Positions 55,783 through 64,000 of a stretch of 64,000 nucleotides of DNA are shown piece by piece. Within the stretch, counting starts at the first letter, position 1. The number at the start of each line of letters is the position of its first letter. A program made the translations under genes and the position numbers. Origin of the DNA: Liriodendron chinense (Eukaryota; Streptophyta; Magnoliopsida; Magnoliales; Magnoliaceae); contig ML058342.1 in NCBI GenBank assembly GCA_003013855.2, positions 1,177,120 through 1,241,119 on the forward strand, in the 5' to 3' direction. Below the pieces are notes generated by a model. The model worked only from the letters and a program-made list of their open reading frames with translations. It made no database searches and was not told the DNA's origin.

Positions 55783-56019
55783 TGTTGAGCTCTTAATTAT
55801 GCATATTCTAACCCCAATTCATCACTCATTGTGCAAGGTTTGTATGGTTTGGAAGCTAATTCAATGCATGTTGTGTGACTACAGGATTGAGGGTGGACTC
55901 TACTCAATTGAAGATATAATGAGCTCATTTGGAACTATTCTAATAAAGAAAGAAAGAACTAAAGAAGAAAAGAAAGCAGAAGGAAGAGAGAAAGGAAAAA
56001 TACAAGAAGAAAGAGGGCT

Positions 56020-56278
56020 GACCGGTCGTGACCGGTCGGCCAAGAGAGCCTGACCGGTCTGGACCGGTTAGCCAGGTGCACTGGAACCATACTAAACTAG
56101 GCCGACCGGTCTTGACCGGTCGGCCATACCTGCTGGAGCTGCGCTGAAGACGTCCGACCGGTCTTGACCGGTCGGACATGGTTGCTGGACCAAGGTTGGA
56201 CAAGCCCGACCGGTCATGACCGGTCGGCCATGCTTGCTGGAATGGCTGTCCATTGAGGCCGACCGGTCATGACCGGTC
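56020..56278. repeat. Array of six GACCGGTC-NN-GACCGGTC palindromes, 52-bp period with one 32-bp step
   Basis: Core starts at 56020, 56052, 56104, 56156, 56208 and 56261 (spacings 32, 52, 52, 52 and 53). The second core has one mismatch (final T). Spacers differ; 'GCTGG' recurs after several cores. 117 bp upstream of the TATA box. Confidence 0.97.
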
Positions 56279-56395
56279 GGCTGTGCGTGTGGACTTAGAA
56301 ACTTCCAAATTCAGTCCGATTTTCTCTGCGCTGTGTAAGTGTTACGCAAGTTCTCGATTCTTCCGAAGTTGTGGAGCTTCCAGTCTATAAAAGGA

Positions 56396-56402
56396 CACCT
56401 AG
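56396..56402 (+). promoter_or_regulatory. TATA box of Athila-type 5' LTR
   Basis: TATAAAA in 'tctataaaaggacacctagg', conserved with 26743. Transcription would start about 30 bp downstream, near 56430. Confidence 0.75.
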
Positions 56403-57368
56403 GGATCGTTCCTAGGGCATCCGAGAAGGGTTCAAGCGAGGTTGGAGGCTGTGGAAGTGAAGATTGGAGTTTCACAACTCCTTTTGGTTTGCTTTGCTGT
56501 TTTCATGTTTTTTTAAGAGTTGTTTCATGTTTCCTTGGATCATGAGCAGCTAAACCTCTTAGCTAGGGCTAAGAGGTGAAGCTTGTAGTGTATCCAAGAT
56601 GTTTTAATTCGTAGTTAAGTGGTTTTCACTTTGGAATTTATGATTATGAACTAAGGTTTGAATTTTATACAAGTTTTTAAGTAATTTCTCTTAGTCTTGT
56701 GATGACTCATGGATGTTTGGATGAATTACTTATCTTCTTAATTTGTTTGCAACGGTCTAGACCTGTATGATCCGAGGAATTGGAGTGCGCTCTAGTACCA
56801 AGCTCTTCATAAAGGGACTTCATGCCAAAGTTCTAGTTTTGGTTGATTATCTGAAATATGTATGGACTGTGCATATAATTTGAATCCAGTTCAAATCATG
56901 ATCTAGCCTTGTCTTGTGAGAAGACTTGAGGATGGTTATGATTGGGAATTGGACCTATAGAAAAGGTGAATGACCTATGCAATGAGCATGCTCAGATCAG
57001 CCTAGAGTTGAGTGAACTTTATGCATAGAACTTACATGTTACAGACTTCTGGTTTAACAGTTCTATCATCCGACTAGATAGACCTGACTGGTGATTCTAG
57101 TTGAGAGAATGGGAAACCACAGCGGATTGAACATCGAGGATTGCTACAAGTGAATCCTCGAACCCCTAGTGCCTTCTTATAATTGTTTACATTCAATTTA
57201 GCTAAAACTGTTAATCACACACATTCTATTCAAACTTTGATTGTTAGCTTCAATAGAAACTTGTGGATGAGTTTGTGACATCCCACATAAGTCCCTGTGG
57301 ATCGACCTCGGTCTTACCGAGATTATTACTACATCGCAGCCCTACACTTGGGGAAGCGAACAAGTTTT

Positions 57369-57386
57369 TGGCGCCGTTGCCGGGGA
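57369..57386 (+). other. Primer-binding site, tRNA-Asp type
   Basis: TGGCGCCGTTGCCGGGGA, six bases after the LTR end. This is the usual Athila primer site, complementary to the 3' end of tRNA-Asp. Confidence 0.92.
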
Positions 57387-57932
57387 CCTTGACGGTTTTC
57401 ACAAATTTCTGAAATTAGTATCTATTTAGGACTCTTTTAGATTATTAGAACTAACTTAGTTTGTTTATTTGATTTTTTTCAAGGATTTCTAGGAAGCTGG
57501 AGAAGATTCAAGGATTTCAAGTGCGAATCAGGTTCTATCCTTCTAAAACCTTACTCTTCTCCTTCTCATAGTCATTCTTATTTTATTCATCTCTTGTAGA
57601 GTGGGTGGAGACTCCTTTTGGATCTCTGAAAGGTCGGCCTTTTTGCCACCTGGATTCCTATTGGTCGGCTCTGCCGTCTTGGATCACCTTGTGCTCAGGG
57701 ATTTCTTTTCTCATCTCTACTCCTCTTTCTCCTTTTTCTGTGCCTTTTCTCAAAAGATTCAAAGAGTGGGTGGGGTGTTCTCTGAACCCCTATTGACCAG
57801 GAGAAATCGGTCTCTATCTTTGTTTTTGGCCTAGCCATTGCAAGACACCTTGTGCTTCGGTCCTAGAGAAGAGTAAAGAAAAAGAAGGAAGAATTCTTTT
57901 TACTTTCTTTTGTTTCTTATTTTTGATTTTGC
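57387..57932. other. Athila leader
   Basis: Untranslated leader of about 545 bp, T-rich, with short unrelated open frames at 57601-57834. No recognisable protein. Confidence 0.6.
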
Positions 57933-58543
57933 ATGCCACATTGGGCTCGGGATTCCAATAACCGACTCATAAGTGAAGGGGGGATAGTAGAAGGGATTGA
58001 TAGAGAGCCACGTGCTAGGAGACATCTAAATTCTCCAATTTTATCTGAAAGTATGGCTACAAATCAACCTAACCCGGTTCAAAATCAAACCGAAACAGGG
58101 GAGAATGTGGTTGAGAATGTTCCCCGACCTAGGACTTTACGTGATTTCTTGCAACCTGCAAGAACAAGCACTCCCTCATGCATAGTATTTCCACCAAATG
58201 CAGGGAATGTGGATTTGAAACCGGGAGTGATCAATCTTCTCCCTAAATTCCATGGTTTAGACAGTGAAAGTGCCTATCAACACTTTAGGGAGTTTGATGA
58301 GGTAATCACCACCATGCACTTTGCAAATGTGACTGAAGATGTAGTAAGACTTAAATTCTTCCCTTTCACTCTTAAGGATAAAGCCAAGGGTTGGCTGTAT
58401 GCATTAAGGCCAAGATCAATTGGGTCATGGAACGATATGCACAGAGAATTTATAAAAAAATTCTTCCCTACTCACAAAACGAACATGCTTAAGCGCCTTA
58501 TCATGAACTTTGCCCAAAAGGAGGATGAAACCTTTTCCCAATG

Positions 58544-58579
<36 letters not shown>

Positions 58580-61500
58580 ACATCATGGCTATGAAAATTG
58601 GCGGATTATAAGTTTTTTCTATGAAGGACTGATTCCATCCATGCGCCAATTTATAGAGATGATGTGTAATGGGGAGTTCATGAATAAGGAAGCTGATGAA
58701 GCATGGGATTATCTGGAAGAATTGGCTGAAAGTGCACAATCTTGGGACACACCTAAACCAACAAATTCCAAGATTGGCCAACAAAAGGAAAAGGGAGGAA
58801 TGTATGTCCTATCAGAAGAAGATAGCATAAGTGCACGGTTGGCTAGCCTTACAAGAAAGGTCGAAGCCATGGAATTAAGAAAAGGGGAAACAATCAAATC
58901 CACTGAGGTTGAAACTGTTTGTGGAATTTGTGCTGGAAATCAACATGCTACACCCGATTGTCCCACAATTTCAGCAGTCCAAGGCATTTTACAGGAACAA
59001 ACAAATGCCATAAACAGTTATCAGCAGCAATATGGTGCTCCAAACTCAAACACGTATAATCCTAATTGGAAGAACCATCCCAACTTCAGTTGGAAGAATG
59101 GGCCCAATGCAAATGCAAACAACACTCCAAAAGTATCACTAGAAGAGATGTTGGGTGCATTTGTATCAGTCCAGAATGAGCAAAACAAGACAAACTCTCT
59201 AAAAATAGATGGGTTCATGCAAGAGCAATTGAAATTCAATCAAAACTCAAACCAAGCCATCAATGAATTGAAAACATCTTTGGCTAGAGTTGAAGCTCAC
59301 CTTAGTGTTAGAGAGAAGGGCACACTCCCTGCCCAACCTCTTCCTAATCCAAGGACCCAATATGAGATACAAGATGCAAGCTCATCCTCCCACCATACGG
59401 AACATGTCCAAGCTATCACCACTTTGAGAAGTGGGAAAGAAATTGATAAATCCAATCCGGTGAAGGCCCCCAAGCCTAAGGATCCGGAAATTCCCAAAGA
59501 GGATGATAGCCCAAACAATATTCCACAAGAGAAAGAATCGGAAAGACAATACAAGCCGGTTGCCCCATTTCCACAAAGGTTGATTTCACCTAAACCTTTA
59601 GATAAAAATCTGGAGATTCTGGAAGTTTTCAAGCAGGTGAAGATCAACATTCCGCTGTTGGATGCAATAAAACAAATACCATCTTATGCCAAATTTTTAA
59701 AGGAATTGTGTACAATCAAAAGGAAACATAATGTTCACAACAAAGTGCTTTTGGCTGAGAATTTGAGTGCCATCATCAAACAAGAGGTGCCCCAAAAATA
59801 CAAAGATCCGGGTAGTCCAACCATATCATGCACCATAGGAGACTACCAGATTAAACAAGCCCTACTCGACTTGGGGGCAAGTGTGAATCTCATTCCATAC
59901 TCGGTCTACGAACAACTTGGGTTAGGTGAATTGAAACCCACCAAAACCACACTCCAACTTGCTGATAGATCCATCCGGATACCGAGAGGAATGGTAGAGG
60001 ATGTTCTAGTTCAAGTTGATAAATTCTACTATCCAGTAGATTTTATTGTCTTGGACACACATCCCGTGATAGGCACCGGTACTCAAATTCCTGTCATACT
60101 TGGAAGGCCGTTTCTAGCTACCTCAAACGCCATTATCAATTGTAGAAACGGACTGGTACAAATGTCCTTTGGAAATATGACTCTTGAGCTTAATATATTT
60201 GAGTTATGCAAACAACCGCGGGAAGTTGATGATGATATCCACGAACTAAACATGATCGAATCATTCGTGGAAGATACAATCCCCTTGTCACTATTTTCCG
60301 ACCCTTTAGAGGCATGTGTGGCCCATCTCCATGATATGAATGATAATACAACACAAGAGATGGATGCCATTCTAGATATGATGCTGGTGCGTGAAAATAA
60401 AAGATGGAGGGCCCCAATTGAACCTTTGCCTATAAATGAGAACAAGGCCCTCCCATCCAACATTAAGGCACCAAAACTCGACCTAAAACCATTGCCAAGT
60501 GAGCTAAAATATGTCTATTTAGGTCGAGATGAGACATATCCAGTGGTGATTTCTTCCCACTTGGATGAGGAACAAGAGAGTAGGCTAATAGCCACTCTAT
60601 TAGAGCACAAGAGTGCCATCGGATGGACAATTGCGGATCTCAAAGGCATAGACCCACTGATTTGCACTCACCGCATACATCTTGAGGAAAATGCAAAGAC
60701 ATCCCGGCAACCACAAAGACGACTAAATCCAAATATGAAGGATGTGGTTAAGGCCGAAGTGGTGAAACTATTGGATGTAGGTATCATTTACCCAATATCT
60801 GATAGCCAATGGGTGAGCCCAACTCAAGTGGTGCCAAAGAAATCCGGAATAACCATCATAGCCAATGCCAATAATGAACTCGTACCAACTAGAGTCACTA
60901 CCGGTTGGAGAATGTGCATTGACTACAGGAAGCTAAACACTGTCACGAGGAAAGACCACTTCCCCCTACCGTTTGTTGATCAGATTTTAGAACGGTTGGC
61001 GGGTCATTCCCACTTTTGCTTTCTTGATGGCTATTCAGGGTACAACCAAATAGAAATTGCCCGTGAAGATCAAGAAAAGACTACATTCACATGTCCATTC
61101 GGTACTTTCGCCTATCGACGAATGCCGTTTGGACTATGTAATGCCCCTGCCACCTTTCAGCGTTGCATGATGAGCATCTTTTCTGACATGGTGGGGACCA
61201 TTCTTGAAGTCTTCATGGATGATTTTTCTGTATTTGGTTGTAACTTTGATGAGTGTCTCAAACACTTGAAATCTGTGCTAAAAAGATGTGAAGAAAAGAA
61301 CCTTGTACTCAATTGGGAAAAGTGTCACTTCATGGTTCAAAAGGGAATTGTACTTGGTCACATCGTTTCACAAAATGGAATTGAGGTGGACAAGGCGAAA
61401 ATTGATCTTATCTCTAACCTCCCACCACCCAAAAGCATACGAGATATACGGTCCTTTTTAGGACACGCAGGATTTTATAGACGGTTCATAAAGGATTTCA

Positions 61501-63380
61501 GTTCACTCTCTCGTCCTTTATGCAACCTACTTCAAAAGGAAAATTCATTTGAGTGGAGTGAAGAATGTCAAAAGGCCTTTACCACCCTTAAAGGCATGTT
61601 GACATGCGCCCCAATAATGCAACCACCTGATTGGAGCCTTCCTTTTGAGATTATGTGCGATGCTAGCGACTATGCTATTGGGGCCGTGTTAGGCCAAAGA
61701 AAAGATAAAAAGCCATGTGTTATCTACTATGCAAGTAGAACCCTAAACTCAGCCCAGGCAAACTACACCACTACTGAAAAGGAACTTTTAGCAGTAGTTT
61801 TTGCCTTGGAAAAGTTTAGATCCTACTTGATTGGATCCAAGATCATCGTATTCACCGACCATGCTGCGCTTAAGTATCTTCTCTCTAAGAAGGATGCTAA
61901 ACCACGGTTATTAAGATGGATCCTCCTACTCCAAGAATTCGACTTAGAAATACGTGATAAGAAAGGAGTAGAGAATGTAGTAGCTGACCACCTCTCTCGA
62001 CTTGTCCTCACTGATTCCCCTGAAACGACTGCAATCAATGACATGTTTCCTGATGAACAACTTTTTGCTGTTTCCCAATTGCCATGGTATGCGGACATTG
62101 CTAATTATCTTGCTACAGGTACAATTCCTACATATTGGAAAAAGCAAGATAAGGATAGATTCTTCTCAGAGGTACGGAAATTTCTATGGGACGACCCATA
62201 CTTGTTCAAGTATTGTCCCGACCAAATCATAAGGAGATGTGTCCCAGATAATGAGCAACAAAGTATCATCTCCTTCTGTCATTCTCAAGCATGTGGTGGC
62301 CATTTTTCAGCCAAAAAGACCACAGCGAAAATTCTGCAATGTGGGTTTTATTGGCCCACCATGTTCAAAGACACACATGAGTTTTGCAAAGCATGTGAAC
62401 CTTGTCAGAAACTAGGAGGAATCTCCCGTAGAAATATGATGCCACTTAATCCCATTTTAATTATCGAAATTTTTTATTGTTGGGGCATCGATTTCATGGG
62501 CCCATTCCCATCTTCTTTTGGAAATTTATACATCTTACTTGCTGTTGATTATGTCTCCAAATGGGTCGAGGCCATTCCTTGCCGGAATAATGACCATAAA
62601 ACGGTCATTCGATTTTTAAAAGAAAATATTCTTTCCCGGTTTGGAACACCTCGAGTCATCATAAGTGATGGAGGGTCTCACTTTTGCAATCGCCCTTTTG
62701 CAGCCTTAATGAAGAAATATGGCGTTACACACAAAGTGAGCACTCCCTATCACCCACAAACTAGTGGACAAGCTGAGATATCCAATAGGGAGATTAAACA
62801 CATTTTGGAGAAAACGGTGAATCCCGATCGCAAGGATTGGTCACTTCGACTTACCGATGCGCTTTGGGCTTACCGTACTGCCTTTAAAACCCCTATTGGA
62901 ATGTCTCCCTATAGACTTGTCTATGGGAAGGCTTGTCACCTACCTGTGGAATTGGAACATAAGGCATATTGGGCTATTAAGAAGATGAATTTCAATTCTG
63001 ACAAGGCAAGCTCGTTACGCAAACTACAATTGAATGAACTTGCAGAAATCCGGAATGACGCTTATGAGAATGCGAGAATTTACAAGGACAAGACAAAGAT
63101 ATTCCATGATAAGAATATTCTTCGCAAGACATTCACAATCAACCAAAAAGTCCTTATGTATAATTCTCGCTTACATCTATTTCCGGGAAAACTAAAATCT
63201 CGATGGACCGGTCCCTACATTGTGCAAACTGTCTATCCGTATGGGACTGTCGAGCTGTTGAATCCGAGGAACGGCAACATTTTCAAAGCAAATGGGCAGC
63301 GATTAAAGCCGTTCTTTGAGAATTTTCCTTCAGAAGGTATGTCCTTACCCCTGAATGATCCTGTGTATCAGGATGATTGA
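57933..63380 (+). CDS. gag-pol: Athila-type gag-pol polyprotein, intact
   Basis: 1815 residues without a stop. Gag capsid-like domain at about 95-290 (LLPKFHGLDSESAYQHF, KAKGWLYAL); zinc knuckle C330-x2-C-x4-H-x4-C343 (CGICAGNQHATPDC). Aspartic protease around D646 (LLDLGASVNL) with VILGRPFLATSNA. RT with WRMCIDYRKLN, FLDGYSGYNQIEIA and the catalytic FMDD at 1094-1097. RNase H from D1243 (IMCDASDYAIGAVLG) with VVADHLSRL. Integrase with HHCC zinc region and a complete triad D1520, D1579, E1615 (D,D35E), then a C-terminal GPYIVQ fold. All catalytic residues I can check are present, so it is potentially active. The ATG at 57933 is the first of the frame; the Met at residue 41 is an alternative start. 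Confidence 0.95.
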
Positions 63381-64000
63381 TCTCCTAGTCTGATGGAGGT
63401 ATAGAGTAGTTAGGATTAGGACTTTGCTGCTTTTGTTTTCGTTTTCATAGGTTTGTTAGAAGGAGGAAGATTTCCAATGTTCACTCTCTCAGGTAATATC
63501 ATTCCTCACTCCCTTTTATTTTCAAATTGCTCTCATGTTTTGCTCATTGCGCATCTTTTACATTGAGGACAAGGCACGATTTGGTTGGGGGGTGTAGGAC
63601 CGCTTGGATGAATCCAGCATTTTGCAACATCTCAAGCAATTATGTGGAAATTTTTCGATTTTTTTCAAAAATTCGAAACTCTTTTGGAAAACATTGGTTC
63701 TATGCATTCGAGTTGATATGAGCATAAGAGGAGGAGATATGAAGTGTATAAGGCTGGATGTCTGGAATCTCTCATTGCATAATGGTTTTATATGAGAACT
63801 CCCCTATTTTTGTGATTGATAGAAAATCTGAACACTTTTACACCTAGTTCACATTACACGATTTTCATGAGTTGAAGGGATTATGAGATTTAGGGATGAG
63901 TTAGACTTTGAATTAAGGTATTGAGAAATCAGGCCGGGGTACTTTGTCCATCCTTGTCCATGGGAAAATAATGAAAGATATGGATTTCTAAAAATCCTAT
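63381..64000 (+). other. Region downstream of Athila pol
   Basis: No ORF of note. 'tttacattgaggacaaggca' followed by 'ggttggggggtgtagga' (about 63556-63598) is a motif I know from between pol and the env-like region in Athila elements, where it resembles an internal polypurine tract. An env-like ORF, if present, would lie beyond the window. Confidence 0.55.

Larger units (their letters stand above)
55783..57362 (+). repeat. 5' LTR of Athila-type element
   Basis: 1580 bp, TGTTGAGC...GCGAACA. U3 holds six palindromes (56020-56278) and a TATA box at 56396-56402. The 3' end carries 'ggatcgacctcggtcttacc', shared with the solo LTR at 26104. Confidence 0.93.
55783..64000 (+). mobile_element. Athila-type Ty3/gypsy element, 5' part, intact gag-pol
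   Basis: 5' LTR 55783-57362, primer site, leader, a complete gag-pol frame (57933-63380) and part of the region downstream of pol. The 3' LTR lies outside the window. The 5 bp before it are CCTAG, which should recur after its 3' LTR. It is inserted in a SIRE-type LTR. Confidence 0.93.

Noticed and set aside
63527..63795. Start of an Athila env-like gene
   Set aside because: The frames are short (about 60 codons), lack a signal peptide or membrane segment, and overlap a conserved non-coding motif.

Overview
The window is nuclear DNA of a flowering plant with a large, repeat-rich genome. I see no host single-copy gene, rRNA or tRNA gene. Nearly everything belongs to LTR retrotransposons of several lineages, many nested and several delimited by exact 5-bp target-site duplications (TSDs). 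GGGCCCAC-rich dispersed repeats with a 'ccacaccgtccatc' core resemble ones I associate with magnoliid-type genomes, but species assignment from this is weak.

Layout. (1) 1-1864: intergenic DNA with a fold-back element and dispersed repeats. (2) 1865-25171: a 23.3-kb Ty3/gypsy Tat/Ogre-type element lying on the minus strand, TSD CTTAT, LTRs of 1501 and 1526 bp. Minus-strand gag, protease, RT, double RNase H and integrase (23380 to 15038) are each broken by a few stops. Between integrase and the 3' LTR lies about 11.7 kb with two antisense (plus-strand) genes: a spliced plant mobile domain (PMD) gene at 8807-10160 and a broken DUF7745-type gene ending at 13930. (3) 25609-38041: a minus-strand Ty1/copia element, probably SIRE-like, TSD GCTAT, with gag but no pol and a PF20167-like extra ORF. 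Its left LTR is split by an Athila-type solo LTR (26104-27549, TSD ATGCC) and its interior by a second SIRE-type solo LTR (29738-31672, TSD GAGTC). (4) 38047-41347: repeats and a possible LTR end. (5) 41348-45250: a decayed Tat-type element with an antisense Transposase_28-type gene and a minus-strand gag remnant. (6) About 46100-53120: a decayed copia element split by nested LTR insertions (49083-52124 and, inside it, 49125-50856). (7) 53140-54647: a minus-strand Athila pol fragment. (8) 54648-55782: a SIRE-type LTR cut by (9), an Athila-type element from 55783 past the window end, with a complete 1580-bp 5' LTR, a primer-binding site and an intact 1815-codon gag-pol frame.

Two themes stand out. 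First, homotypic motif arrays sit just upstream of the TATA box in several unrelated LTR families. The most striking is an array of the interrupted palindrome GACCGGTC-NN-GACCGGTC, six copies per LTR, found in both Ty3/Athila-type and Ty1/SIRE-type LTRs; in the Athila-type LTRs the spacing is 52-53 bp, with a single 32-bp step. The Tat LTR carries a 13-bp TTGACTCAG minisatellite in the equivalent place. Second, three elements carry non-retroviral cargo ORFs from plant transposon-associated families (PMD, DUF7745, Transposase_28, PF20167), two of the elements in antisense with plant-like introns.
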